Positions 1-10,486 of a stretch of 64,000 nt of DNA are shown one piece after another. Made by a program: the position numbers and the translations under genes. Source of the stretch: Thelonectria olida (Eukaryota > Ascomycota > Sordariomycetes > Hypocreales > Nectriaceae); NCBI GenBank assembly GCA_020736575.1, contig JAGPYM010000043.1:136501-200500 (forward strand), written 5' to 3'. The first letter of the stretch is position 1, and each line of letters starts with the position of its first letter. Below the pieces are notes generated by a model. It was not told the origin of the DNA. It did no database searches and saw only the letters and a list, made by a program, of their open reading frames with translations.

Positions 1-456
1 TCTTCGATGCCGTTGGCCATGGGGGAATCGAGTCGAGGCCTTTGATGAGAGAGTTTGGTGCCGTTACATAGCGCAAGCGGGGCTACCTCTCTTGTCAGCA
101 ACCACTCCGACCCAAACGGCAACATCTCCCAAGCGAGAGAACCCTGTTTAGGAGATCTCTCCTGTACCTGGATGGGGGATAAACAACCTACTGTATATCC
201 TTTGTTGGCCGATGTCTCCAGGGATCTTGAGAATGCGTAAATTACTCAGTCATCACTACGAAGCAAAGAGTAAAGACGGAGGAACCCTTGCCTCGCTTAC
301 ACGCTCTCTGGGTCTCTGTCGCCCTCCCCAGACATGCTGTAGCATTCCTATATTTATTTCACTTTGCCTCGCTCTGCTGATCCTTCCCTTCTCCAAGTCC
401 ACCTCGACCTGTCTAATCTCCAATCAAACTCTGTTCCGCCGATTTCTTTCTGCACG
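1..456. other. Intergenic / upstream region of the FAD oxidoreductase gene
   Basis: No convincing coding sequence. Short open frames here lack domains, good starts or splice logic. The last 110 bases are the probable core promoter and 5' leader of the oxidoreductase that starts at 457. Confidence 0.6.
349..356 (+). promoter_or_regulatory. TATA-like element of the FAD oxidoreductase gene
   Basis: The bases TATATTTA lie about 100 bp upstream of the chosen ATG at 457, a common TATA-to-start distance in ascomycetes. The call rests on match and position only. Confidence 0.35.
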
Positions 457-2268
457 ATGAAAGCGTCCATCGCCTGTATCCTACTGCTCGGCGCTTGCGC
501 GTCGGCCACAGAAACCAGTACAGATTCTGATCGTTCCAAGTCCTGCGTACGTTCCTTCCCACTGAATATATGCAGCCCGTTTGTGGCTGATAGAACGATA
601 GTGCTCTGCCCTGGCCGCCGTCCCTGAGCTCCAGGGCAAGGTGTATGTCCCAGGTACCTCTCAATACAGCCATCGCTTAGAGACGTACTACTCGGCCAAC
701 GCTGCCCTGGCACCCTGGTGCATGGTTCTCCCTGAGCGTACACAGGAGGTCTCTAGCATTGCCAGGGTCATCTCCAAGTACCAATGTCCCTTTGGTATGC
801 GTAGTGGTGCACACTCTGCGTGGAAGGGATCCAACGGTGTTGAGAAGGGCATCACCGTCGACTTCAGTAAGTTAATTGGTTTCACCTCCTTATAGAGTTT
901 AATGACCTGACTTAACATGCCTGTAGGTTACATGAATGCTACCACGTACGACACGTCAACAAAGATTGCTTCCGTCCAGCCTGGATCCGACTGGGGTCAT
1001 TCCTATGAGGCACTAAACCAATACGGCGTCGCCAACGTCGGAGGACGAGCTTCCGTTGTTGGTGTTGGTGGTTTCACCACTGGTGGCGGCGTAAGTACTC
1101 CTTCATCATCACCAACCCTACTTTGCCTCCTCGAATGCAGCATTACTTACTCGCATAATCTCCAGTATTCTTTCCACACCAACGCGCGCGGCTTTGCGTG
1201 TGATACCGTCGCCAACTTCGAGGTCGTTCTCGCCGACGGCAGCATCGTCAATGCCAACAAGAATAAGAACAGCGATCTGTGGAAGGCCCTGAAGGGTGGC
1301 TCTGGGAACTTGGGCTTTGTGACTCGCATCGACCAGTGTATGGAATCCTTTCCGTCCCTGTCCAAGGCCCTCCTCAATAACACACTAACGATGGTTAATC
1401 AGATGTCGTCAACTCGAACAAGCTCTGGGGAGGTTTCGTTGGCTTCGATCTGGCCAAGCGTGACGCTGTCTACGACTCCTATCTCAAGTTTGCCGACAAT
1501 ATGGGCTCCGACCCCGCCTCACAACTCATTGTATCCGTGCAGTACAATGGCAAGGAGCGTATCCTGATCTCTGTCCTCTCCAACTCGGATGCTGTTGATT
1601 CTGCCCCTGCATTCGATGACTTCCTCTCGATTGATCAAACGTCCAGCACTCTAAGTACTGGCAATATCTCTCAATTAGTGCCTCAGTTTACTGGCCCTAC
1701 GCCCCTTGGACTCTAGTAAGTTCCTGACCCGTGGCATAATCTCCATATGTTTCTAACGTGTTCTTCTAGCGCCAACTGGATGGCCGGCATGACCAGCAAT
1801 GATATTCGCATCATGAAATTCATGGACGACAAGCACGCCGAATATGTCGAGAAGATGAAGGCTGCCGCCCCGGGAGCTGTCTTCAGTGTTCTCGTCCAGT
1901 TCCAACCCGTCACACAGTCCATGGTCGATCACTCCGCCGCATCCGGCGGCAATGTGCTTGGCCTAGAGGCAGTTGTTGCTAATGGCCCTGCGCTTATGTG
2001 GCTGATTGCCGTAACTGTCGATACTGCTGAGAACCAGAAGAAGATCGCCCCCCTTACGATAGCTTACAGAGACGCTGTGAACAAATATGCTACCAAGATC
2101 GGCATTAACAAGGATTGGGTGTATCTGAACTACGCTCTAGGCGATCAGGACCCAATTAGCCACTATGGGTCTGCAAACATCAAGCTTCTCAAGGCTGCGT
2201 CCAAGAAGTACGACCCGAAGGGAGTATTTCAGAAGCTGAGATCGTCTGGCTTCAAGCTGCCCGCTTAA
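457..2268 (+). CDS. Secreted FAD-linked oxidoreductase (berberine-bridge-enzyme type)
   Basis: Six exons (457-546, 602-866, 927-1090, 1166-1337, 1403-1715, 1770-2268) join in frame to a 500-residue protein. It starts with a hydrophobic signal peptide (MKASIACILLLGACASA), then a PCMH-type FAD-binding domain and a C-terminal BBE region. The motif SGAHSAW has a histidine at about residue 101, where this family attaches FAD covalently. The stretch VGGRASVVGVGGFTTGGG has no cysteine where bicovalent members carry one, so single-point FAD attachment is likely. Family members oxidise alcohols, sugars or secondary metabolites with oxygen, usually outside the cell. The substrate cannot be read from sequence. 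All introns are GT-AG. The internal junctions were chosen because each restores the family reading frame, for example RID-QY-VVN across 1338-1402. The ATG at 457 is chosen because it opens the signal peptide. Confidence 0.88.
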
Positions 2269-2439
2269 AGACTAATTTGCTTTTGAGTTGGGATGTTGTG
2301 TCTTGTTGATAATGGGGAGGATGATTAGACCTGTACATAACAGAAACCCATCATAGAATTACTTATTCAAACATAGCTCCAATATTGAGGCTATCGCCCT
2401 GAGCTCATTATGATGAAATACCAGGGCTAGTTAACTCTT

Positions 2440-3050
2440 CTAGCTTTGCAATACATTTTCGCAAATATGCCTCGACGCCAAAGGCTTTGACATAGTCCCG
2501 CTCCTCAGGCAATGCATCTGACAAGCTAGCAGGACTTCCCGCGCCTCGATTAGCGGCAACAGCGCTTCGTCCAGCCGCTCAAAAGTCGGGACGCTGTCGT
2601 CGCATGGAGTACCACACATTTTGATCGTGGAGTTGGGATCAGTGTGTGAGGTGTCCGCCATGCTGAGCAGCAGGTTGAAGGCCAGTATGCTGTCCATAGT
2701 AGCTAGCTTCTTGACGGCAGCCATGGGTTTCCAGGTAGCAGTTGCATATGTCGAGGTGGTGATGGCTGTGCTGCTGCCGCTCATGGTCTTGACTTTCTTG
2801 TCCAGCTCGTCGACGCGCTTATCGAGGGCCTTCAGTGTATCATTGTAGAGCTTCTTGGCCACGCTGTTGGTGCCATTTCTCGGGTTGGCAGAGTCAGCTG
2901 TGCTGGCCGGCTTTGTCCTCAGTGCTTTGGTGGGACTGCTGTGCTGTTCATCTTCTTCATTCTTTCCGCCTTCTTTTCCACCTTCGTTCGTGTGCGCTTT
3001 GCTGCGGTCCAGGGGTTGGACCCTTGGGTGAGGCTCTCTTACGGGGCCAT
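2440..3050 (-). CDS. Small hypothetical protein with coiled-coil stretch; possible frameshift near the 3' end
   Basis: Not recognised. The model has an 8-base first coding exon (3050-3043, MAP), a 41 nt GTAAGA...CAG intron (3042-3002) and a second exon (3001-2440), giving 189 residues that begin MAPKAHTNEGG. The first third is charged and low in complexity. A short heptad-like stretch follows (LDKRVDELDKKV), then a helical segment (TMDSILAFNLLLSMAD). The final 30 residues of this frame look non-coding, whereas the next frame reads as a charged helix (EERDYVKAFGVEAYLRKC) running to a stop near 2410. A one-base slip around 2515-2540 is therefore suspected. A truncated regulatory protein is possible, but no zinc cluster is visible upstream. 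Confidence 0.4.
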
Positions 3051-3472
3051 CTTGAAAGCTAGGTAGTTACAATAGGAATTGATGTAGGTAGCTAAGAGAG
3101 ATCCGATTGTAAAAGGGAAAGCTAAGGCAGGACATGTGCAATTGGTGTGCATGCGAAGTACGCGTCGTGATCTTAGTTGTCGCGAAAAAGGAACGTCGTC
3201 CCTTGGGCGACCACACTAACTAGGTAAATGGGGGTTCAAAGACCACCAGTCGCAGCAGTCACTTCCGTATAAACTACATAGCATGGAGGGAGGGCTATAT
3301 TAGCGGCGATCCTCTTTTACCCTGCAATAGATATCACGTTCATCGTCTCTTTGGAAATAGAGCTGGGTCCTTCCTTTCAGGATAGATGCATGTGGAAACT
3401 ATTCCAGCCTATTCTGAGAAGCTAAATCAAGAGGTTGGGTCGAGCGTGTGGAAATCGAGTCCTCGAGATGCC
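3051..3472. other. Intergenic, between divergent transcription (left) and the DUF3632 gene 3' end
   Basis: No gene or RNA seen. It should hold the promoter of the leftward hypothetical gene that starts at 3050 and the 3' flank of the leftward DUF3632 gene. No element is distinct enough to name. Confidence 0.5.
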
Positions 3473-4438
3473 TCATTGTTGACTCCCCTCGATCCTTTCC
3501 ATGGCCCTATACGCATCGCCCGCATCCCTTCGAGCCTCAGCATCCACCCCATCCGTATCCCGAATCACCCCAAATCTCTCTTTCCACAGCTTCCATCGCC
3601 GCGGACACAGTCCGTTCGTTCCTTTGAACTTTCGACGTAGCTTGATCCCTTCCTTCTTGTCGAGCTTCCAGAGCGGACCGGCCGTGGCTCCGTAAATCTC
3701 CTCGTCGCGACCGTACAGTTGATGGCCAGCATGGGCCATCCAGGTGGATGAGATCTTGACCCATTCCGGCAGGTTGATATCTGCTGCAGGGTCTTCATTT
3801 ACTTTGTCTGGGGCGCCGCGGATAGGTATCATGGTGCCTTCCAGGGCGCGGACGAGCGCCCATATAGCATACAATTGGAAGCGACGGTTGCACAAGCCCG
3901 CGACTTTTGCGACATATGTCTGGAGGTTGATCCGTCTTTCTCTCCTCTCCACCTTGGTGGGAGGTATCGGGTCAACTCGAGTGTTCTGGGTTAGCAGTCA
4001 TAAACGAATGGCGAGGAAACGACGTCATCTCGCTATACTCACGATTGTTAGGCTTCTCGAACAATGTATTCCCGAAAAAAGGCAACTTCGTCCAACTTCA
4101 ACGGAAGGATCATCGCACCCCCAATCCTCGCCCAGCTTCATTGTTTTAGGTGGTAGATCTTGGAGTGCCTTGATGACTGCTACTAGTGTGTTTTGCTCTG
4201 GCCCATCGAAGGGAACCTGGCGTGCCAAATCGTGGACAAGATCCCAGAACCACCAGAGAAACCCGCCTGCTATCTCATCTTCCTGGTAGTCCTGGTTGAG
4301 AAGCGAGTCTATTGCTATTGCAGCATCACTCGGCGACGTTTCACTGTTGAGCTCAAATGTCGAATTGAGGATATCAACCACCTCCTGAGCAAATGATGGC
4401 GATCTTTCATCTTCGAGCCTGAGGTGCACTGGCGACAT
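3473..4438 (-). CDS. DUF3632-family protein, disrupted by an apparent one-base frameshift
   Basis: Exon 1 (4438-4043) and exon 2 (3975-3473) flank a 67 nt GTGAGT intron. The N-terminal part (SDAAIAIDSLLNQDYQ, then GGFLWWFWDLVHDLARQVP and LVAVIKALQDLPP) matches the layout I know for fungal DUF3632 proteins, whose function is unknown. The family's W-x-x-LP segment appears as WTKLPFFGNTLFEKPNN, but in a different frame from the residues before it. The switch lies near 4095-4108, and no GT or GC donor gives an intron of viable length. Exon 1 is 396 bases and needs 397 for the phase at the donor, which fits one missing base. Exon 2 (LDPIPPTKVERRERR, then the conserved AIWALVRALEG) is intact. This is either gene decay or a sequence error. 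A longer N-terminus from 4588 is possible but reads poorly. Confidence 0.65.
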
Positions 4439-6067
4439 GTTTTCTCTTAATTCAGGCTTGGGAATAAGAGAAATTAGAATAATTGAAGAAAATAAAAACT
4501 TCCACCTAATGGTTTTGTTGTCGTTAAGTGCGAATCCTTCTGACTCACCAGGCATGACTGCAGTTTTGCACAGCCTCGATTCTTGCAAAGATCAGGTAAT
4601 AGTCACACGATCTGAATGAACACTCAGCAGTCCTTTTGGCTGAATCAATAGGCAGTTAGGATATTCAGGGTCGGTTAAGATTGATCCGAAATGCATAGAC
4701 TCAAAAAAATGGACAAGTGAAGACTGATTATCGGAATATCTGAGTAACTAAAGACTCCCCCGGTCACAACACCAGTTTTGTGGCCGGCTCTAAAAGCTAA
4801 ATCTCGAAATAGCACAAAAACTAAGCATTTAACTACTTCATCTGTCATAGTCCCTGCACTAGGCGCATCTCTTCGGGTTTTCTAGGAGTCTACTTGTTGG
4901 TCTTTTGATCTCTCCTCTACCCTCCGGCGTGCTGCTCTGTTCTCCGACTAGGTTGGTGATAAACTTGAATCCGTTTATCAACTAGTCAATATCACCGTCT
5001 GTATCTGAGCACTTCCTTCCAGGGAATCTACCGATGAGGGAAGTTTCTAAGCCCACAGGGCTCATGAAGGTCGACTTTTCTCAGGGTTCTTCAACACGGC
5101 TTACGGTTGTAACCTTGGAATTCTTACCCAGCAACCTCCTATTACACAGACGAAGCCCACGACCGAAGTATAGATTTGACACACATCATGGGTAAGATTC
5201 TCATGAGCTAATTTAGGCCCTAGGTATCTAAATATGGCTTCACGCAGACCTCGACGGCGGTCAGAGGCCATTCAATCAGCGTGAGCAAGCACATCCCCGT
5301 AGAAGTGGCGATCGGCCATAGCCGAATGCGGTCAACTATCTCAGCTTCCATTTCCATGAAACGAAGTAACTGCAGGACACTTGGATCATGGCCTATACCC
5401 ATGCACGCCCTTGGCCCTATAGGGAGTGACCCAAGCGTTCAAGGCAACTACTTCACCATTTTACTGGCATGGTGTTGGTCGTAAATCGCCTCACCTATGA
5501 AACATACGCAACCAACAGAACCCAACCACGCGCCATCCGTTAGGCGCTTGGGACTGGTGCATGATAATGTGCAGAATTAGTTGATCTCTTTAAACTTATT
5601 GCAAGGCTTAGTGGCAGGCCCAACATCATGGAGCCGTTTTGAGCATGGAATTATCTCTCGTGTTGGTGCATAGTCCACCTTCGTTGCTCTCTCCTGATGA
5701 CTCTTCTGGGAACTAACTCCTCATGTTGCTCTGTAGCCGCCTCACTTTGCCGACGTTGGTTTTGACAAAGTATCAATCTGAGGTGTCTCTGTTCATCCCC
5801 AATCTCACATGAAACATAAACTCGGGCGGAGTGGCAACTTGATGGACGTGAATTCTGTCACCCGCAGGAATCAGTCGTGACCGCGTTGGCCGCTAGAGAA
5901 AGGGGTACGCTACCGAGGCAAAGCTGCAGCGATTCTTTATATATGCCATCACCTGCTACTAGGTCGCCGCCGTGGTTGCGTGCTGTGCTACGTCATATCA
6001 ACACTCGCTCACACAACCCATTCTTCCAACCACGCCTCCTTCACTAATAATCACCCTCTCTTTCACA
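4439..6067. other. 1.6 kb gene-poor stretch
   Basis: Stops are dense in all frames, and no frame has family motifs, a tRNA-like fold or a clear repeat. The right-hand 130 bases contain the promoter of the secreted protein at 6068. Otherwise I see nothing definable. Confidence 0.5.
5938..5945 (+). promoter_or_regulatory. TATA box of the small secreted protein gene
   Basis: TATATATG lies about 125 bp before the ATG at 6068, which is consistent with a TATA element. Confidence 0.4.
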
Positions 6068-6571
6068 ATGCTGGCACAGTGGAAGCTAAGCTTCTTGGCT
6101 ATAGCCTCTATCACTCCTTCCATTACCTCTTGGAGGTTGGCATGCCATATGCCAGTGATCACAATTGAGGTGACAGATGGGTCGGCGCTTCCCGGCGGCA
6201 TGAGCACGCTGAGCTCGCCAGGTCAATATGGGACTACTGGGCAACCGGTACTCGATTTTGATGCCGAGAGCTCGCTCTGGAGGGAAATTGACAACAATCA
6301 GCCAGCCTCCCTCTGTAAGGATTCAATTACCCTTGCCGCCCCAACTCAAACCACTGCCTCTGTAGAGGTGAATGACGAAACGAACTCGGCAGTCTCGGAA
6401 GGCCAGTCCAACCCTGAAACTGCATCTCAGACTGCACTCCCGATTGGCGTAATCGAGATGAAGAAGATAGCCGGCACAGAAACCCCAGATGATTACTCAA
6501 GCCCCGAGACTGCATCTCAGGCCACACTAGCGTTAGAGGACGGGTCGATATCGGATGTCTTCGCCACTTGA
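6068..6571 (+). CDS. Small secreted protein, hypothetical
   Basis: A single open frame of 167 residues from the ATG at 6068. The first 25 or so residues (MLAQWKLSFLAIASITPS) form a plausible signal peptide, which is why this start is preferred over an in-frame ATG at 5972. The mature part is acidic and rich in Ser, Thr, Glu and Ala, and has at most two cysteines. It contains two related units, PETASQTALPI and PETASQATLAL, about 36 residues apart, a sign of internal duplication. No domain is recognised. It could be a wall-associated or effector-like protein. The function is unknown and the expression evidence is only the TATA element upstream. Confidence 0.5.
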   Translation: MLAQWKLSFLAIASITPSITSWRLACHMPVITIEVTDGSALPGGMSTLSSPGQYGTTGQPVLDFDAESSLWREIDNNQPASLCKDSITLAAPTQTTASVEVNDETNSAVSEGQSNPETASQTALPIGVIEMKKIAGTETPDDYSSPETASQATLALEDGSISDVFAT

Positions 6572-6975
6572 TAAAAGCTGGCATCTAGAGGTGCCTGGGC
6601 TTGATAGACTGTATACTTCGAGACCTTTGGTTAGGTTCACATTCAAATATCACGTATGATTCATCTCAAGCTATCGCTGCCTTGTTGTCATGGTCTCTCA
6701 ATGATGCGTCTGTCATGCATGAGGTCTTGGAAATGTCGAAATCATGTGGCTCAACGTGTGCTGTGCAAACGTCCAGGTTCCTCTTTTTATGTATCTAGGT
6801 AGGTAGAACGGAAAGAAAGGCAGGAAATATAGCACGGTGCAATATTGGATCAAAGGCTACCATACAACAGGCTGAGTAGTCACGTGCATCGTACTTGATT
6901 CTATTGACGAGTTACCACATAATTGTTGGCTCTTCTTCCTCACTCCACGTCCTCTATTTTTCACCCAGAGCGAAT
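6572..6975. other. Intergenic between the small secreted protein and the F-box gene
   Basis: No gene found. It contains an ATCTAGGTAGGTAG tract at 6792-6806, related to other ACCTAGGT palindromes in the window (see findings). Confidence 0.5.
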
Positions 6976-8448
6976 ATGATCCCAACACAGAGCCAGAGAC
7001 AGGCCAATTCCTCCAGGTCCCGCCTTTCTCTAGAACTCCTCCGCCTCATATTCGCATACTTTTGTCCACACTGTCGTGGCCACCTCGAATCGCCGCATTG
7101 GGCCGAGCCTCGCGAGCTGCAGACCGCCTGCCAGCAAGATGCCCGCACTCTTTTCAACCTCTGCCTGGTCTCGCAACAATTCCGAGATGCCGCCCAAGAG
7201 ATCATGTATCACGAGTTCAACCCCTGCCATGTCAGAGACCAGTCGCTTAGCCCATCGTCTAACCCATGGGAGCGACGACTCGAGCCGTTTCTTCAAACTA
7301 TCGCATCACGCCCAGACCTAGCCCGCTCAGTCAAAGGTGCCTTTCTCAGAGCTCCATTGTTGGAGAGTCTAGACTTCTCCCATAGTCGACATGCATTTGA
7401 GCAGTGTGCCCACGCTCTGGGCACCAGCGCCTTCAATCTTTGGAAACAGAGGGAACATGGCCCACAGGCTGGGATATCTATTAATTACTATCGTACAAAC
7501 CGGGCATTCCTCGTGGGAGGGCTCAAGCCCGATCGAATACGTCCGGACGTCTGTGTTTCAATCGTCGCCAGCGAGCTCCTTACTATGTTGGTTGCCTTGC
7601 TTCCCAACCTGCACCACCTGAAGGTCGAAGAAGAAGCGGAAGACCGTTGGCGGTTTGACATTTCTAGAGAAACTGTCAACTCACTTCGCCTCGCCAGGCT
7701 GCCTCTCAAGACACTTGAGACCGACCGCCCGCTTAACTGGCTACTAAATCTGGTGCCAGATCTCGAGACGTTAGTAATACATCATACCGGCGCCTTCTGG
7801 CGCGACTTGCCAAGTCTCAAAACCCTTCGCCTTATGGATGGAGGAACAATCAACCTGCTAGCCATCCACCGTAGTCTCTCTGAGTGTACTGGCCACCTCT
7901 CTTCCTTTTCATATAGGGGAGCCAGCGAGGACGAATGGGACATCGTCCAACTCCTCGATCAGGAGAGCTTCCGCAGCACTCTTGAGACAATTTCTCTTGA
8001 CCTCCGAGTCCGCATGAGTCCTGGCCACACGCCGTATATGAAGCCCATGCCCAGCTTCAAGGCTTTCACGAGGCTGGAGACACTCTTCCTCACCACCTAT
8101 TCCATCTACGACAGAAGTTCCGCGTCACTTGACGATCAGTCCCTCGTTGGCATCTTGCCTCTCAGCATCACGTTTCTTACGCTCGTGGATCACGACAGGC
8201 CAACACCACCCGAGCGCTTGCGAGAAGGGTTGCTTGGTCTCGCCAACGCAAAACCCACGCTTTTCATGCAGCTGAAAGAGATAAGATGCGACTCAAAGGA
8301 GGCATGCGATGATTATTTAAGAGACATGTTTGAGCGAGTCGGCGTCGATTTCCGTTATCAAGAGTTCCCAAGGAGCGGCTGGAGCTATCACAGGGAGCCG
8401 CTCCCAGTAGCAGTCATGTGCGGTTCCCCACCTTCTCCTGCTCCTTAG
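6976..8448 (+). CDS. F-box-like protein
   Basis: An intronless frame of 490 residues. The N-terminus (LSLELLRLIFAYFCP, then FNLCLVSQQFRDAA and YHEFNP) has the spacing of a fungal F-box: Leu-rich first helix, a CLVS-type second part and a YxxF tail. F-box proteins bind Skp1 in SCF ubiquitin ligases and select substrates through the C-terminal part. That part here has irregular leucine-rich segments (for example LPNLHHLKVEEE and LVPDLETLVIHHTGAF), consistent with a degenerate LRR-like solenoid. The ATG at 6976 is preferred to one at 6895 because it directly precedes the F-box. The substrate is unknown. Such genes are numerous and fast-evolving in moulds. Confidence 0.8.
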   Translation: MIPTQSQRQANSSRSRLSLELLRLIFAYFCPHCRGHLESPHWAEPRELQTACQQDARTLFNLCLVSQQFRDAAQEIMYHEFNPCHVRDQSLSPSSNPWERRLEPFLQTIASRPDLARSVKGAFLRAPLLESLDFSHSRHAFEQCAHALGTSAFNLWKQREHGPQAGISINYYRTNRAFLVGGLKPDRIRPDVCVSIVASELLTMLVALLPNLHHLKVEEEAEDRWRFDISRETVNSLRLARLPLKTLETDRPLNWLLNLVPDLETLVIHHTGAFWRDLPSLKTLRLMDGGTINLLAIHRSLSECTGHLSSFSYRGASEDEWDIVQLLDQESFRSTLETISLDLRVRMSPGHTPYMKPMPSFKAFTRLETLFLTTYSIYDRSSASLDDQSLVGILPLSITFLTLVDHDRPTPPERLREGLLGLANAKPTLFMQLKEIRCDSKEACDDYLRDMFERVGVDFRYQEFPRSGWSYHREPLPVAVMCGSPPSPAP

Positions 8449-8863
8449 GTATCCTCAAGCATTACCTGATAGTCTATCGGATGAAGATTTGTAAGAATGA
8501 TGTAGGAGGTGACTACCGACCTAGGCAGTTGAGATAACGGCTTCAAGAGTGGCAAGGAGATACGTGCCACCCAGTTCAACAAAATTAGTGACCAAGTTCC
8601 TCAACAATGAGGAAAGGAATGACTCAGGTCCATATACACATAAGTTCGAATAAGAATCTCGGACGAGCGAAGATAGCTGTGAATTAAGGAAAGGAACAGA
8701 AAGAAATGCAGAGATAAGGCATCGTCTAGGGTCTGTGATTATCTTTGAGTTATTCAGTCAGTCATCCAATGTGAACTTTGCCGGTTCCGGCGTCGGCGAA
8801 ATACGCAGGAGAACGAATTATCGCCTCTATAGAACCTTCTGCTATGAAGAGCCCTTGGGGTAT
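8449..8863. other. Intergenic between convergent F-box and CFEM genes
   Basis: This is the 3' flank of both genes. Nothing definable beyond an A/G-rich stretch around 8690-8715. Confidence 0.5.
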
Positions 8864-9718
8864 TCAGCTGGAAAAGAAAAGATGTTTGATCAACCAAGTA
8901 GAGGTAAGAGCATCGTCCAGATTCCAAATTCCAAATAGCCCGGCTGAGAAAAGAGCAGCACTACTGGACCAATTCAACATTTCTGCTCCCCCGGTAACAG
9001 TGGCCATCGGCGGTGACGCCGTTGAGCTTAACGATAGCGGTAACTGCGTGCTCTCGTGAGCTATCAGCTTCAGTGAAGAGTGGAGATGGAACCCTACGAC
9101 AGATGAGCCAGCCTGAGTCTCCGTCGCCGTCACTCCTGCAGTGTTGGTCATGATGAGGCTGGTGCTGCTAGTATCTAATACTAAAGTCTCGCCGGTTGTG
9201 GTGAAGACGCTTCCAGCTGATTCGGTGGTTGTGATCAGTGTGCTCGCAGCCTGAGTTGTGGGTTGAAGCGCCGACGCCGTCGTGCTTGAAGCCTGTACGG
9301 ATGAAGGCGCGGTGGCAGTGTCCACACCAAAGCCAGCGGAGGCGCAGAACCCAACTATGGCCGATTTGGCAGCTAAAAGAATGATATGTTAAAGATTGGA
9401 TGCGCTTTAGACGCCTTCAGAGCGGGCTTGGCGTCCCAGCTGCGTCAGCTGCATTGCAAACCCCGGAAGCAGTCACGCAAGTAGAAAAGAGAGAGATGAA
9501 GGCGGGCGTGGACTTGCAGTAACACTCAACGTGCCTGGCTTCGCAGCCGCTGAAGTAAATGGAAGTGTAGGCGCAATTCAGCTTCCAGCTGTATTAGCAG
9601 ATGCCAGATGATTTTTGGTTTTGGTAGAGAATGTAGTTACAGCACAAACGGGCAGGCCGTTAAGGCTCTGTGCCAGAGCGGGAGCTGCAATGAGGGTGAC
9701 GAGGAAGAAGACGTTCAT
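8864..9718 (-). CDS. CFEM-domain secreted protein (one non-canonical splice donor)
   Basis: Three exons are inferred: 9718-9641, 9581-9440 and 9372-8864, about 242 residues. Exon 1 encodes a signal peptide (MNVFFLVTLIAAPALA) and the first CFEM cysteine (LPVCA). Exon 2 gives NCAY, GCE, CYCK, TCV and GVC. Exon 3 gives the eighth cysteine (IVGFCASAG). This is the eight-cysteine pattern of CFEM proteins, which in fungi bind haem or act as surface receptors or effectors. A Ser/Thr-rich tail follows, as in wall-anchored members, but the last 60 residues are unusual and no clear GPI signal is seen, so the 3' end is uncertain. Intron 1 (9640-9582) is GT-AG. Intron 2 (9439-9373) restores the frame exactly but its donor reads CT, not GT or GC (see findings). 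Confidence 0.68.
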
Positions 9719-10486
9719 TTCAAGGTTGAGCGAGTGGGTTTCTATGCAAATGTAGAGTGAGTGACGTTTAAGGCCGATACTAGTTCTGACTCTGCAGGAG
9801 AGGTGCCGCTCTATATCTAGACACAATCGGCACTCTATATATGCTGCTTGAGAGGACGTCAAGTGCCGACGGGCAGTAATACTCAAAGTTGGCTTTTGGC
9901 TCAAACTGAAAGCATTCGGTCTATTGATCACTAACGTCAAGACGGAATAGTCCAGGGCCGAATACGAGCATCGGTGTTCCTGAAGGAAGAGGATGAAGGG
10001 TCGTGAAAGATCAATAGTCTAATACGTACTAAGCGAAGAGACTTGGCTACTGCCATCCATGGATATGTCTATCAATGAGTTTGTATCAGTTTCAGCGCAA
10101 TAAGGCTAACTTCGAACACGTCTAGCAAAGTTCATGGCAGTCTTCACTAACCCTTCAGCTCTTCCATCCTGACACACGGGCGATGTAGCAACCATAAACA
10201 GGATGCAATATGACGTATATCTTTACAAAATAGTAGGTGTCAATTTCAGTTCTTCATGCCATACTTTAGCGAATGTCCATGATCAGGGTACTGAATATCA
10301 CATGTAAATTACTCGAGGAACAAGTGGTCTCTGAATAGACTCTAAACTCACATGTTCAGGCTGACACCCTACGATGAAATCCCATCATCATGACATGACA
10401 ATGCATAAAGATGCCATGGTCAAACAAAATCCATGTCTATTCGTGGGGATTGACAGAAGGGAGGAGCCGACTTCTCTCGGCGTCCT
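9719..10486. other. Intergenic upstream of the CFEM gene
   Basis: Apart from the CFEM promoter on the left, nothing supports a gene. The right end is the 3' flank of the leftward GNAT gene. Confidence 0.5.
9836..9842 (-). promoter_or_regulatory. TATA box of the CFEM gene
   Basis: ATATATA on the minus strand, about 120 bp upstream of the start codon at 9718. Confidence 0.4.

Noticed and set aside
3051..3300. Search for a Zn2Cys6 cluster upstream of the 2.4 kb hypothetical gene
   Set aside because: No six-cysteine pattern in any frame, so the gene was not called a transcription factor.
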